Below are positions 1-8,545 of a stretch of 64,000 nucleotides of DNA, piece by piece. Below the pieces are notes generated by a model. The model searched no databases and was not told the origin of the DNA. It was given only the letters and a program-made list of their open reading frames with translations. Within the stretch, counting starts at the first letter, position 1; every line of letters starts with the position of its first letter. Origin of the DNA: Shinella sp. XGS7 (GTDB taxonomy: Bacteria > Pseudomonadota > Gammaproteobacteria > Burkholderiales > Burkholderiaceae_C); the NCBI RefSeq assembly GCF_020535565.1, contig NZ_CP084758.1, positions 2,135,501 through 2,199,500 of the forward strand, read 5' to 3'. The position numbers were made by a program, and so were the translations under genes.

Positions 1-2834
1 CCGGTGGGGGGGGCGGGCTCGGTGCCGCTGCGGCTGCCCAGCCACAGGCCCCACAGCGCCTGGAAGCGCGCGGCGGGCTGGGTTGCGGCACCCGCCAGAG
101 CGCGCTCGAAGCCCTGGCGCGCGGCCTGGGAACCATAGCCCTCGGTGGCCATCAGGGCGAAGCCCAGGCCCAGCTCCAGGGGCAGGGCCAGCGCGGCCTG
201 GCTGGCACCATCCGGCAGACCCAGGGCCTGCAGGCCCTGGCGGAAATGGTGGCAGGCCTCGACATGGGCCGAGAGGGCCGCCGCCCGGCGCCCGGCCAGC
301 AGCCAGTAGTGCGCGGCCAGGGCCTCCTCGGCCGCCATCAGCTGGGCCGCCAGCAGCTCCGGCGATTCGGCGCCCAGGCTGGCGAAGGGGCCGCGCAGGC
401 CCTCGGCCAGGCGGCGGTGCAGGGCACGGCGCGGGCTGGGCGCCAGGGACTGGTAGGCCGCATCGCGCAGCAGGGCGTGGCGGAAGCGCCAGCCCTGGCC
501 CTCGATCTGCAGCAGGCCGGCGCCCAGCAACTCCTGCAGCAGGGCGCTCTGCGGCGCGCCCTCGTCCTCGCGGTGCAGCCAGTGCAGCAGATCGGCCTGG
601 AAATGGGTGCCGATGACGGAGGCCGCCTGGGCCAGGCGCCGCGCCGCCGGCCCCACGCGCTCCAGGCGGGCGGCCAGCAGATCCCAGAGTCGGGCCGGCA
701 TGGGCTCTTGCGGCGCCTGCTGCAGGGCGCGGGCCAGCTCCTCGGCATAGAGCGGCACGCCTTCGGCTCGCTGCAGCACCGCCTCGGCCTGGGCCGGCTC
801 GGCCAGGTCCAGATGGGCGATCAGGCGCTGCATCTGCGAAGGCGGCAGCGGTTCCAGCACCAGGGTGGGCAGCTCGGGCAGGGCGGCGGGCGCGGGGTCG
901 CGCGAGCTCAGCAGCATCAGGCGCGGCGCCTGTTCCTGGCGGCGCAGCCGGGCCAGCAGGCCCAGGGACGAGGGATCGGCCCAGTGCAGGTCTTCCACCA
1001 GCAGCAGGTCCGGGCCGCCGCTGCGGCCCAGGCCCAGGGCGGCCAGCAGCAGGCTCTCGTCGGCATGGCGGTCGGGCTCGGCCCGCGCCTCGCTGGCGGG
1101 CGCTGCGGCGCCACCGCCCTGCAGCAGGCGCTCCAGGCGGGGCTGCTGCTCGCGCAGGGACGGGGACACGGCCGCCAGCAGGCGGCGCTGGGCGGCGGGG
1201 CCCTCCTCGGCATGCTGGACCTGCAGGGCCGCCAGGCGCTGCTGCAGGCAGTCGATGAAGGGGTGGTAGGGGCTGTGCTGGAACTCCGGCAGGCAGCTCA
1301 GCAGCAGGTGCCCGCTCATGCCGGCCTCGCCCTGCTCCAGCAGGGCCTGCAGCAGCCGGGTCTTGCCCAGGCCGGGTTCGGCCTGCACCAGCAGAGCCTG
1401 CGAGCGTCCCACGGGCTGGCGCCAGGCCTGCAGCAGCACGGCCAGCTCGCGCTGGCGGCCCACCAGGGGCGTGCTGCGCGGCTGGCTCATGGGCTCGTCG
1501 GGGCCCAGCAGGCGGGCGCCGCCGCCTTCCAGGGGTGTGAGGCGAAAGCCGGTCGGGGCCTGCTCGCCCAGGCCGGCGCCCAGGCGGATCTCGCCCGGCT
1601 CGGCCAGCAGGGCCAGGCGGCGGGCTTGGCGGCTCAGGGTGCCGGCGCCGTCGGGCGAGCCCTGGCGCGGATCGGCATAGACCCAGCCGGCCTCCAGGCC
1701 CAGGCGCGGGCAGAGTCGTCCCGGACGGCGGGGTGTGCCGCACAGGCGCTCCTGCAGGGCCAGGGCCGCCGCCAGGGCGCGGCGCGGCGCCTGTTCCAGG
1801 GCCCGCGGATGGCCGAAGAAGGCCAGCATCTCGCCGCCTTCGGCGCGCAGCACAAAGCCGCCATGGGCCTGCAGGATCTCGCGCAGCCGGGCCTGCAGGG
1901 CGGGCAGCTCCTGGCTCAGGGTTTCGGTGTCGGTGCCGGGGGCGGGTTCAAGCTCGCAGGCGAGGGCCACGATGCGGCGGCGTTCCGAGGGATGGACCGG
2001 CGTGGCGCTGGCGCTGCCACCTACGGGCGCGCGGCGCAGCTGCTCGACCAGGGCCAGGGTCTCCGCCTCGGGCTGCAGGCCCAGCGCCTGCTGCAGACGC
2101 TGGCGGAACTGCTCGAACTGGGCCAGGGCGGCGGGGCGCTCGCGCTCGGCCTGCAGGCGCAGGCAGGTGCGCAGCAGGGCCTCGTTCCAGGGGTCGAGCT
2201 GCAGGCCGCGGCGCGCGGCGCTCAGGGCCCGACCGGCGCGGCCCGCCAGCTCCCAGCCCTGGCTCAGGCGCCGCGCGAGGCGGCCCGCGGTCTGGGCCAG
2301 GGCCTCGCGCTGGGGGGCGAGCCAGTCCTGCAGGCTCTGCAGGCCGTCCAGCTCCAGGCCGTCCAGCAGGGGGCCGCGGTAGAGATCGAGCCTGGCTTCA
2401 AGGTCCTGCAGCAGCAGGGGGGCAGGCGCTTGCTCGGCCCGGAGCAGGGGCAGTTCGGCGCCGAACTCGCGGCTGTCCAGCCGCCAGTCCAGCCCGGGGT
2501 TGAGGGCCAGCTGCTTCTTGTCGCTGAGCAGGGCCTCACCACCCAGTTCGGGATGTTGCAGCAGGCGGCGCAGATCGAAGAGCGCGCGGCGCAGATTGGC
2601 CCGGGCCTGCTCCCCCTCGGACTGGGGCCAGAGCAGCTCGGCCAGGCGCTCGCGCGGCAGCGGTCGGGCCTCCAGGGCCAGCACGGCCAGCAGCAGCCGG
2701 GTCTTGTCGTAAGGGAAATCGACGCGCTGCTGCGACTCGCCGAGCAGCAGCTCGCAGCCCCCCAGCAGGCGCAGCCTGGGCGGCAGAAGAGGGCGGGCGG
2801 GGAAGGGGGCGACGGAGGCGCGCGCGGATTCCAT
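1..2834 (-). CDS. BTAD-domain / degenerate cyclase / AAA+ ATPase transcriptional regulator, 3' end outside window
   Basis: The reading frame is open from an ATG at 2834 to the left window edge (about 944 codons), so the C-terminus is missing. Residues about 15-100 form a winged-helix DNA-binding region and about 100-260 a bacterial transcriptional activation (BTAD) TPR-like region, as in SARP/AfsR-type regulators. Residues about 285-450 resemble a class III nucleotide cyclase but lack its metal aspartates: the usual GDG loop reads AEGGEMLAFFG. A STAND/AAA-type ATPase follows, with Walker A EPGLGKTRLL (Lys about 491) and Walker B LLLVEDLHWAD (Asp about 615), then helical repeats running to the edge. 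The family couples ATP binding to transcription control; ligand and targets cannot be read here. It lies downstream of mpl on the same strand, 127 bp away. Confidence 0.8.
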   Translation of the reverse strand, partial: MESARASVAPFPARPLLPPRLRLLGGCELLLGESQQRVDFPYDKTRLLLAVLALEARPLPRERLAELLWPQSEGEQARANLRRALFDLRRLLQHPELGGEALLSDKKQLALNPGLDWRLDSREFGAELPLLRAEQAPAPLLLQDLEARLDLYRGPLLDGLELDGLQSLQDWLAPQREALAQTAGRLARRLSQGWELAGRAGRALSAARRGLQLDPWNEALLRTCLRLQAERERPAALAQFEQFRQRLQQALGLQPEAETLALVEQLRRAPVGGSASATPVHPSERRRIVALACELEPAPGTDTETLSQELPALQARLREILQAHGGFVLRAEGGEMLAFFGHPRALEQAPRRALAAALALQERLCGTPRRPGRLCPRLGLEAGWVYADPRQGSPDGAGTLSRQARRLALLAEPGEIRLGAGLGEQAPTGFRLTPLEGGGARLLGPDEPMSQPRSTPLVGRQRELAVLLQAWRQPVGRSQALLVQAEPGLGKTRLLQALLEQGEAGMSGHLLLSCLPEFQHSPYHPFIDCLQQRLAALQVQHAEEGPAAQRRLLAAVSPSLREQQPRLERLLQGGGAAAPASEARAEPDRHADESLLLAALGLGRSGGPDLLLVEDLHWADPSSLGLLARLRRQEQAPRLMLLSSRDPAPAALPELPTLVLEPLPPSQMQRLIAHLDLAEPAQAEAVLQRAEGVPLYAEELARALQQAPQEPMPARLWDLLAARLERVGPAARRLAQAASVIGTHFQADLLHWLHREDEGAPQSALLQELLGAGLLQIEGQGWRFRHALLRDAAYQSLAPSPRRALHRRLAEGLRGPFASLGAESPELLAAQLMAAEEALAAHYWLLAGRRAAALSAHVEACHHFRQGLQALGLPDGASQAALALPLELGLGFALMATEGYGSQAARQGFERALAGAATQPAARFQALWGLWLGSRSGTEPAPPT

Positions 2835-2961
2835 GGCGAAGCGGGCAGTATCCCCGTGCCCCGGGCTCGCGCGCCGTTTCCGGGCCCCCAATCCCGGGGG
2901 GCCGGGGCTTCAGTGAATCTTCATCTGCCAGGCCCAGGGGTCTGGACGGGGGCGGGTGGGC

Positions 2962-4335
2962 TCAGGCCCGGGCGGCCAGGGCTTCCAGCAGCTTGTCGTG
3001 GATGCCGCCGAAGCCGCCATTGCTCATGCACAGCAGATGGTCGCCGGGGCGCACCACCTTGAGCACGGCGGCGACCATGGCGTCCACCCCCTCGCAGACC
3101 TGGATCTGCGCCCCCATGGGGGCCAGGGCCTCCTTGGCGTCCCAGGCCAGGCCGGCCTGGTTGCAGAAGGCGAGGTCGGCCTCTTCCAGGGACCAGGGCA
3201 GCTGGGCCTTCATGGTGCCCAGCTTCATGGTGTTGGAGCGGGGCTCGAAGAGGGCCAGGATGCGCTCGGCCGGGGCGATCTTGCGGCGCAGACCGTTCAC
3301 CGTGGTGTGGATGGCCGTGGGGTGGTGGGCAAAGTCGTCATAGACCTTGATGCCACCCACCTCGCCGCGCAGCTCCAGGCGGCGGCGCACATTGCGGAAC
3401 TCGGCCAGGGCGGCGGCGCTCTGCTCGGGCGTCACGCCCAAATGCTCGGCCGCGGCCATGGCGGCCAGGGCATTGAGCTGGTTGTGCTCGCCCAGCAGGC
3501 TCCACTCCACGCGAGCCACCTTCATGGCGCCGCGCAGCACGTCAAAGGCCTGGGGCTCGCCGCGGGCGCGCAGGGCGCCGGGCTCCTCCTTGCGTACGCC
3601 AAAGCGCTGCACCTCGCTCCAGCAGCCGCGCTCCAGCACGCGCTGCAGCGATTCCTCGCGGGCATTCACCACCAGGCGGCCCGAGGGCGGCACGGTGCGC
3701 ACCAGGTGGTGGAACTGGGTCTCGATGGCGGCCAGGTCCGGGAAGATGTCGGCGTGGTCGTGCTCGAGATTGTTCAGGATGGCGGTGCGCGGCCGGTAGT
3801 GCACGAACTTGCTGCGCTTGTCGAAGAAGGCGGTGTCGTACTCGTCCGCCTCGATCACGAAAGCCTGGCCCTCGCCCAGGCGCGCCGAGACGCCGAAGTT
3901 CTGCGGCACGCCGCCCACCAGAAAGCCGGGCTTGAGGCCGGCGTGCTCCAGGATCCAGGCCAGCATGGAGGTGGTGCTGGTCTTGCCGTGGGTGCCGGCC
4001 ACGGCGAGCACATGGCGGCCCTGCAGCACCTGCTCGGCCAGGAATTGCGGGCCGCTGGTGTAGGGCGCGCCCGCGTCCAGGATGGCTTCCATCAGGGGGA
4101 AGCGCCCCTCGCTGGAGCGCGTGACCACATTGCCGATCACGAAGAGATCGGGCTTGAGGTCCATCTGCTCGGCACCGAAGCCCTGGATCAGCTCGATGCC
4201 CAGCTGCTCCAGCTGGGTGGACATGGGCGGGTAGACATTGGCGTCGCAGCCGGTGACCTTGTGGCCGGCCTCGCGGGCCAGGGCCGCCAGGCCGCCCATG
4301 AAGGTGCCGCAGATGCCGAGGATGTGGATGTGCAT
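2962..4335 (-). CDS. mpl: UDP-N-acetylmuramate:L-alanyl-gamma-D-glutamyl-meso-diaminopimelate ligase
   Basis: Mpl is the cytoplasmic murein-recycling ligase that joins the recovered tripeptide L-Ala-gamma-D-Glu-mDap to UDP-MurNAc, using ATP. The 457-residue protein starts MHIHILGICGTFMGG, the Mpl/MurC N-terminal nucleotide fold. It carries the Mur-ligase P-loop GTHGKTS at residues 114-120, a central EADEYDTAFFDKRSKF segment and the motif NNLEHDHADIFPD, both diagnostic of Mpl. The ATG at 4335 is preferred over an upstream in-frame start at 4395, because the family begins exactly at MHIHI and the upstream start would overlap the HAD gene. It begins 2 bp after the HAD phosphatase stop, so the two are probably co-transcribed with hemL. 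Confidence 0.95.
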   Translation of the reverse strand: MHIHILGICGTFMGGLAALAREAGHKVTGCDANVYPPMSTQLEQLGIELIQGFGAEQMDLKPDLFVIGNVVTRSSEGRFPLMEAILDAGAPYTSGPQFLAEQVLQGRHVLAVAGTHGKTSTTSMLAWILEHAGLKPGFLVGGVPQNFGVSARLGEGQAFVIEADEYDTAFFDKRSKFVHYRPRTAILNNLEHDHADIFPDLAAIETQFHHLVRTVPPSGRLVVNAREESLQRVLERGCWSEVQRFGVRKEEPGALRARGEPQAFDVLRGAMKVARVEWSLLGEHNQLNALAAMAAAEHLGVTPEQSAAALAEFRNVRRRLELRGEVGGIKVYDDFAHHPTAIHTTVNGLRRKIAPAERILALFEPRSNTMKLGTMKAQLPWSLEEADLAFCNQAGLAWDAKEALAPMGAQIQVCEGVDAMVAAVLKVVRPGDHLLCMSNGGFGGIHDKLLEALAARA

Positions 4336-4337
4336 GG

Positions 4338-5003
4338 TCAGAACCAATCGGAAATATGAGCCTGGGCCGCGTCGAGCGAGTCCAGCAGCAGGCACTGCGG
4401 CGCGATCGCGGGATCGGGCGCCTTGAGGTCGGGCACCAGCACCACGCCGGCCCCGGCCGTGAGCGCGCCCTGCGCGCCATAGCTGGAATCCTCGAACACC
4501 AGGGCCTTAGCAGGATGGATGCCAAGGCTGGCCGCGGCCAGCTCGAAGAGATCGGGGTGGGGCTTGCCGCGGGCCACCTGATCGCCGCCGTGGATGGGGC
4601 CGAAGAACTCGATCAGGCCCGCCAGGCTCAGGCGCTCCAGCACCTTGGCGTGGCGGGTGGAGGAGGCGATGGCCAGGGGCACGCCGCGCGCGCGCAGGGC
4701 CTGCAGCAGGGCCAGGGCGCCGGGCTTGAGCGGGAAGCCGGCGGTGCCGGGGCCGAAACGCTGCGTCAGCTCCACATCCACCTGGGCGTACAGGGCCAGG
4801 GCGGCCGCCTCGGAGCCCAGGCGCTCGCTCAGCAGGGCCTGGCTGTCGGGGCGGTTGCGGCCCACGGTGAGCAGATAGTCCTCGCGGCGCAGCTGCGGGG
4901 CCAGGCGCAGCCAGGCTTCCAGGATGGGCCGCTCGGAGTCGAGCAGCAGGCCATCCATATCGAAGATCACCGCCTCGAAGCGGCGCGCGGCCAGCGGGCT
5001 CAC
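4338..5003 (-). CDS. HAD-superfamily phosphatase (subfamily IA, phosphoglycolate phosphatase-like)
   Basis: A 221-residue cytoplasmic HAD hydrolase. Motif I is [11 protein letters not shown] with the nucleophile Asp15 and acid/base Asp17, motif II is [10 protein letters not shown], the motif III lysine lies in GKPHPDLF, and motif IV is [11 protein letters not shown]. The inserted helical cap after motif I places it in subfamily IA with phosphoglycolate or beta-phosphoglucomutase-like enzymes; the substrate cannot be told from sequence. The start codon is GTG at 5003 and overlaps the hemL stop as GTGA (4 bp), which suggests translational coupling. The stop lies 2 bp before mpl. Confidence 0.88.
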   Translation of the reverse strand: MSPLAARRFEAVIFDMDGLLLDSERPILEAWLRLAPQLRREDYLLTVGRNRPDSQALLSERLGSEAAALALYAQVDVELTQRFGPGTAGFPLKPGALALLQALRARGVPLAIASSTRHAKVLERLSLAGLIEFFGPIHGGDQVARGKPHPDLFELAAASLGIHPAKALVFEDSSYGAQGALTAGAGVVLVPDLKAPDPAIAPQCLLLDSLDAAQAHISDWF

Positions 5004-6286
5004 TTCAGCGCGCTGCGGGCGGCGGCCAGGGTGGCGGCGATGTCGGCCTCGCTGTGGGCGGCGCTGACGAAGCCGGCCTCGTAGAGCGCCGGGGCCAGGT
5101 AGACGCCGGCGTCCAGCATGGCGTGGAAGAAGCGGTTGAAGCGCTCCTTGTCGGTGCTCATCACGGTCTGGTAGTTCTGCGGCAGCTCGGGCAGCAGGAA
5201 GAAGCCGAACATGCCGCCCTGGCAGTCGGCGCTGAAGGGCACGCCGTTGTTGCGGGCCACACCCACCAGGCCGTCCACCAGGCGCTGGGTCTTGGCCGAG
5301 AGCGCCTCGAAGAAGCCGGGCTTCTGGATCTCGCGCAGGGTGGCCAGGCCGCAGGCCGTGGCCACCGGATTGCCGGACAGGGTGCCGGCCTGGTAGACCC
5401 CGCCCAGCGGGGCCAGGTGCTTCATGATCTCGTGGCTGGCGCCGAAGGCGGCCAGGGGCATGCCGCCGCCGATCACCTTGCCGAAGACGCTGATGTCGGG
5501 CTTGAAGCCGGGGATGAGCTGGGCGTAGTGGCCCTGGGCGCTGGCCAGGCCCACGCGGAAGCCGGTCATCACCTCATCGAAGACCAGCAGCGCGCCGTGC
5601 TGGCTGCACAGCTCGCGCATGCGGGTCATGAAGGGGACGCTGGCGCGCACGAAGTTCATATTGCCGGCGATGGGCTCCACGATCACGCAAGCCAGCTCGG
5701 CGCCGTGCAGCGCGAAGGCCTCTTCCAGCTGGGCCACGTTGTTGTACTCCAGCACCAGGGTGTCCTGGGCGGCCCCGGGCGTGACGCCGGCGCTGGTGGG
5801 GTGGCCGAAGGTGGCAAGACCTGACCCCGCCTTGACCAGCAGGGCGTCGGTGTGGCCGTGGTAGCAGCCCTCGAACTTGATGAACTTGGGCCGGCCGGTG
5901 GCGCCGCGGGCCAGGCGGATGGCGCTCATGGTGGCCTCGGTGCCCGAGCTCACCAGGCGCACCTGCTCCATGCTGGGCACGAGCTTGAGGATCTCCTCGG
6001 CCAGCTCGATCTCGCGCTCGGTGGGGGCGCCGAAGGAGAAGCCCTCGCGGGCCGCGGCCGTCACGGCCTCCAGCACGGCCGGGTGGCCGTGGCCCAGGAT
6101 CATGGGGCCCCAGGAGCCGATGTAGTCGATATAGCGCTTGCCCTCGGCGTCGATGATGTAGGCGCCTTCGCCGCGCTTGATGAAGCGGGGCGTGCCACCC
6201 ACGGCGCGGAACGCGCGCACCGGCGAGTTCACGCCGCCGGGAATGACGCGCTGGGCGCGTTCGAACAGGTCTTGGTTGGTGCTCAT
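5000..6286 (-). CDS. hemL: Glutamate-1-semialdehyde 2,1-aminomutase
   Basis: HemL is a PLP enzyme that converts glutamate-1-semialdehyde to 5-aminolevulinate in the C5 route to heme. The 428-residue product begins [20 protein letters not shown] and contains the family blocks [47 protein letters not shown] and [12 protein letters not shown]. The PLP-lysine segment [17 protein letters not shown] lies near residue 265-270. The ATG at 6286 matches the family N-terminus; a GTG at 6310 would add eight non-conserved residues. Heme supply fits the heme A oxidase genes elsewhere in the window, although the loci are far apart. The gene is followed directly by the HAD gene with a 4-bp overlap. Confidence 0.96.
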   Translation of the reverse strand: MSTNQDLFERAQRVIPGGVNSPVRAFRAVGGTPRFIKRGEGAYIIDAEGKRYIDYIGSWGPMILGHGHPAVLEAVTAAAREGFSFGAPTEREIELAEEILKLVPSMEQVRLVSSGTEATMSAIRLARGATGRPKFIKFEGCYHGHTDALLVKAGSGLATFGHPTSAGVTPGAAQDTLVLEYNNVAQLEEAFALHGAELACVIVEPIAGNMNFVRASVPFMTRMRELCSQHGALLVFDEVMTGFRVGLASAQGHYAQLIPGFKPDISVFGKVIGGGMPLAAFGASHEIMKHLAPLGGVYQAGTLSGNPVATACGLATLREIQKPGFFEALSAKTQRLVDGLVGVARNNGVPFSADCQGGMFGFFLLPELPQNYQTVMSTDKERFNRFFHAMLDAGVYLAPALYEAGFVSAAHSEADIAATLAAARSALK

Positions 6287-6309
6287 GTCGATCGGCTCTG
6301 AAAGCGGCA

Positions 6310-6330
6310 CCGGCCCTCTGGAGGGGCCGG
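6310..6330 (-). terminator. Hairpin between the ThiD-like gene and hemL
   Basis: A GC-rich inverted repeat with arms CCGGCCC and GGGCCGG and a 7-nt loop lies after the stop of the ThiD-like gene and 24 bp before the hemL start. No clear T-run follows on the minus strand, so it is a weak or non-classical terminator, or a leader hairpin of hemL. Confidence 0.3.
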
Positions 6331-6370
6331 CGCGCGGGTCTTGATGAAGGGCTGCGGGGGCCGGCGGCGC

Positions 6371-7330
6371 TCAGTGCATGCGCCGCGGTGGGCGGGCGAC
6401 GGGTTCGGTGTTGGCGAAGTCGGACTCGGGGGCTTCTGGTGCAGCGGCCTCGCCCGCCTCGTCTTCCTCCTCGCCCTCGGCCGGGGGCAGGGCCCAGAAG
6501 AAGCGGTCGGGGATCACATTGCCCATGCCGGGGCGAAAGCCCGCGTCCAGGGCCTGGTCCAGGAAGGACAGGGCCTCGCCCACGGCGCTGTGCACCTCGG
6601 CACCCACCGAGAGCAGGGCGGCCAGGGAGGCCGAGAGCGTGTCCCCGGCGCCGACGAAGCTGACCTCGAAGCGCTCGAACTTTTCGCCCGTGATGGGCCC
6701 TTGCGGACTGGCCAGCACGTTGTCCACGAACTGGTTGGGCAGGTTGATGCCGGTCACCAGCACATGGGCCGCACCATGCTGGGCGGCGGCCACGGCCAGC
6801 TCGCGCGGCGAGGCGGGGCGGTCGGCATCCCAGTCGGGCAGCAGGAAATCGGTCAGGGTCTTGTGGTTGCCCACCAGCACCAGGGTCTGGGGCAGGACCA
6901 GCTCGCGGAAGGCATCCAGATAGCTCTGCTGCTGCTCCTCGTCCAGCCAGGTGATGGCCGGCAGGTAGCTGACCAGGGGCACATCAGGGTAATCGCTGAG
7001 GATCTCGGCCACGGCGCTCACGCCCTCGGCCGAACCCAGAAAGCCCACCTTCCAGGCATTGATGGTGATGTCTTCCAGGATGGAGCGGGCCTGCTCGACC
7101 ACGGTGTCGCTGTCGATGGCGTGCTGGTCGAAGACCTCGGCCGTGTCGCGCAGCAGGATGCTGGTGACCACGGGCAGGGCATGGGCGCCCATGGCGGCGA
7201 TGGTGGCCACGTCGCCGGCCAGACCGGAGGCGCCGCTGGGTTCGCTGGCATTGAAGCTCATCACGCAGGCCGGAGCGGGGGCTTCCTGCTCGTCCTGCGG
7301 TGCGTCGGGGTGGAAGTCGGCTGTGCTCAT
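6371..7330 (-). CDS. ThiD/PfkB-like kinase (annotated class: hydroxymethylpyrimidine/phosphomethylpyrimidine kinase)
   Basis: A 319-residue protein with the ribokinase/ThiD fold. The N-terminal substrate loop reads NASEPSGASGLAGD (about 27-40), against GTDPSGGAGIQAD in classical ThiD. The C-terminal anion-hole motif is VGAGDT with Asp230, where true ThiD enzymes have a cysteine (HGTGCT). The ThiD motif PNLPEA is replaced by VGNHKTLTD. The overall match is still closest to HMP-P kinases of thiamine synthesis, but the catalytic residue looks like that of ribokinase or pyridoxal kinase, so the substrate is uncertain. The C-terminal 40 residues are acidic, then Ala/Pro-rich, and look disordered. 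The gene is divergent from rubredoxin. No good Shine-Dalgarno sequence is visible before the ATG at 7330. Confidence 0.7.
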   Translation of the reverse strand: MSTADFHPDAPQDEQEAPAPACVMSFNASEPSGASGLAGDVATIAAMGAHALPVVTSILLRDTAEVFDQHAIDSDTVVEQARSILEDITINAWKVGFLGSAEGVSAVAEILSDYPDVPLVSYLPAITWLDEEQQQSYLDAFRELVLPQTLVLVGNHKTLTDFLLPDWDADRPASPRELAVAAAQHGAAHVLVTGINLPNQFVDNVLASPQGPITGEKFERFEVSFVGAGDTLSASLAALLSVGAEVHSAVGEALSFLDQALDAGFRPGMGNVIPDRFFWALPPAEGEEEDEAGEAAAPEAPESDFANTEPVARPPRRMH

Positions 7331-7456
7331 GGTCAGGAGGGTGTGAAAGATCCTGTTACCCAGGACCCAAACAATGCGTGACTAAGCACCGCTAATGCCT
7401 GGAATTGGCTGTTGCATCCGTGCCTACTCATCCCCTGGGTGGGGGAGCCGGGCTGG

Positions 7457-7478
7457 CTACAATCTTCGCTCATTGTAG
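7457..7478. promoter_or_regulatory. Inverted repeat CTACAAT-N8-ATTGTAG upstream of rubredoxin
   Basis: Perfect 7-bp arms (7457-7463 and 7472-7478) are separated by 8 bp, in the divergent ThiD-like/rubredoxin intergenic space. The left arm contains TACAAT, a plausible -10 box for the rubredoxin gene at 7501, but no convincing -35 lies 17 bp upstream. The symmetry could be an operator at the transcription start or a leader hairpin. This is a sequence observation; no regulator is proposed. Confidence 0.35.
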
Positions 7479-7500
7479 TGAGCAAGCAAGCGACCCCACC

Positions 7501-7674
7501 GTGACCGAAGCAAGTACCTGGATGTGCCTGATCTGTGGCTGGATCTACGACGAAGCCGCGGGTGATCCGGAGCATGGCATTGCGCCCGGTACCCGGTGGG
7601 AGGATGTGGACATGAACTGGACCTGTCCCGAATGCGGCGCACGCAAGGAAGACTTTGAAATGGTGCGCATCTAA
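7501..7674 (+). CDS. Rubredoxin
   Basis: A 57-residue iron protein that carries single electrons in the cytoplasm. Two CxxC knuckles (Cys9/Cys12 in MCLICG and Cys42/Cys45 in CPECG) bind one Fe; the aromatic core residues (WIYDEAAG, DVDMNWTCPECG) are intact. The GTG at 7501 gives the normal family length with six residues before TWMCLIC; the next ATG at 7522 would remove part of the fold. Its place between a ThiD-like kinase and pilG is, from memory, a common order in Burkholderiales. The electron partner is not in view. Confidence 0.92.
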   Translation: MTEASTWMCLICGWIYDEAAGDPEHGIAPGTRWEDVDMNWTCPECGARKEDFEMVRI

Positions 7675-7696
7675 GGCCTGAGCGCCTTATCCCTCC

Positions 7697-7703
7697 GAGG
7701 AGA
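7697..7703 (+). promoter_or_regulatory. Ribosome-binding site that supports the TTG start of pilG
   Basis: GAGGAGA ends 5 nt before the TTG at 7709. No ATG or GTG occurs in frame between here and the conserved receiver domain, so the strong Shine-Dalgarno sequence decides the unusual start codon. Confidence 0.7.
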
Positions 7704-7708
7704 TTCTT

Positions 7709-8122
7709 TTGAATCTGCAGGCTTCCGCTGCTTCCCCGACCGGCCTGGCGACCACGTCCAAGGTGCTGGTCATTGACGACAGCAACACGATACGCCGCAG
7801 CGCCGAGATCTTCCTGAAGCAGGCGGGTCATGAGGTGGTGCTGGCCGAAGACGGTTTCGATGCCCTGGCCAAGCTCAGCGACTACCGGCCCGACCTGGTG
7901 TTCTGCGACATCCTGATGCCGCGCCTTGATGGCTATCAAACCTGCGCCATCATCAAGCGCAACCCGCAGTTTGCCGCCGTGCCGGTGATCATGCTCTCGT
8001 CCAAGGACGGTTTGTTCGACAAGGCCCGCGGCCGCATGGTCGGCTCGCAGGACTATCTGACCAAGCCCTTCACCAAGGACCAGCTCCTGCAGGCGGTGCA
8101 ACAGCACTGCCGCGGCGCCTGA
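7709..8122 (+). CDS. pilG: Twitching-motility response regulator PilG (CheY-like)
   Basis: A single receiver domain of 137 residues with the acidic pair Asp23-Asp24 (VIDDSN), phospho-acceptor Asp67 (FCDILMPR), the switch Ser in MLSS and Lys119 (LTKPF). PilG is the output CheY-like protein of the Pil-Chp chemosensory system; in Pseudomonas it promotes type IV pilus extension and cAMP signalling. It opens the cluster pilG-pilH-pilI-pilJ-chpA. The start is TTG with a strong ribosome-binding site. The first 17 residues before KVLVIDD are non-conserved and probably flexible. Confidence 0.9.
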   Translation: MNLQASAASPTGLATTSKVLVIDDSNTIRRSAEIFLKQAGHEVVLAEDGFDALAKLSDYRPDLVFCDILMPRLDGYQTCAIIKRNPQFAAVPVIMLSSKDGLFDKARGRMVGSQDYLTKPFTKDQLLQAVQQHCRGA

Positions 8123-8174
8123 GCCCCCCGATATTCCAGGGATGCCCTTCAAGAGGCACAGCGAGGAACCCGAG

Positions 8175-8540
8175 ATGCCCATCCAGAAAATTCTCTTGGT
8201 CGACGATTCCAAGACCGAGCTGCACCACCTCAGCGAGATGCTGCTCAAGCGCGGCTACCAGGTGCGCACCGCCGAGAACGGCGAGGAAGCGCTCAAGCGC
8301 CTGGACGAGGAAAAGCCCGACCTGATCCTGATGGACGTGGTGATGCCCGGCCAGAACGGCTTCCAGCTGACGCGCCACATCACGCGCGACGAGCGTTTTG
8401 CCGATGTGCCGGTCATCATGTGCACCAGCAAGAACCAGGAAACCGACAAGGTCTGGGGCATGCGCCAGGGGGCGCGTGACTATGTGGTGAAACCAGTCAA
8501 GGCCGAGGAGTTGCTGGCCAAGATCAAGGCCCTGGGCTGA
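8175..8540 (+). CDS. pilH: Twitching-motility response regulator PilH (CheY-like)
   Basis: A 121-residue single receiver domain: LLVDDSKTE with Asp10/Asp11, phospho-acceptor Asp54 (LMDVVMPGQNGFQ), switch Thr/Ser in CTSK, and Lys107 (YVVKPVK). The MPGQNGFQLTR signature separates PilH from PilG. In the Pil-Chp model PilH is the second, antagonistic or phosphate-sink regulator associated with retraction. The ATG at 8175 has GAGGA 7 nt upstream and is preferred over the upstream in-frame ATG at 8142, which adds eleven non-conserved residues. It ends 5 bp before pilI. Confidence 0.92.
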   Translation: MPIQKILLVDDSKTELHHLSEMLLKRGYQVRTAENGEEALKRLDEEKPDLILMDVVMPGQNGFQLTRHITRDERFADVPVIMCTSKNQETDKVWGMRQGARDYVVKPVKAEELLAKIKALG

Positions 8541-8545
8541 GCTCC

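Noticed and set aside
246-3062. A 938-codon open frame on the plus strand rich in Gln, Ala and Gly
   Set aside because: It is the antisense shadow of the BTAD regulator; its composition is low-complexity and no motif is seen, whereas the minus frame has Walker motifs and a winged helix.
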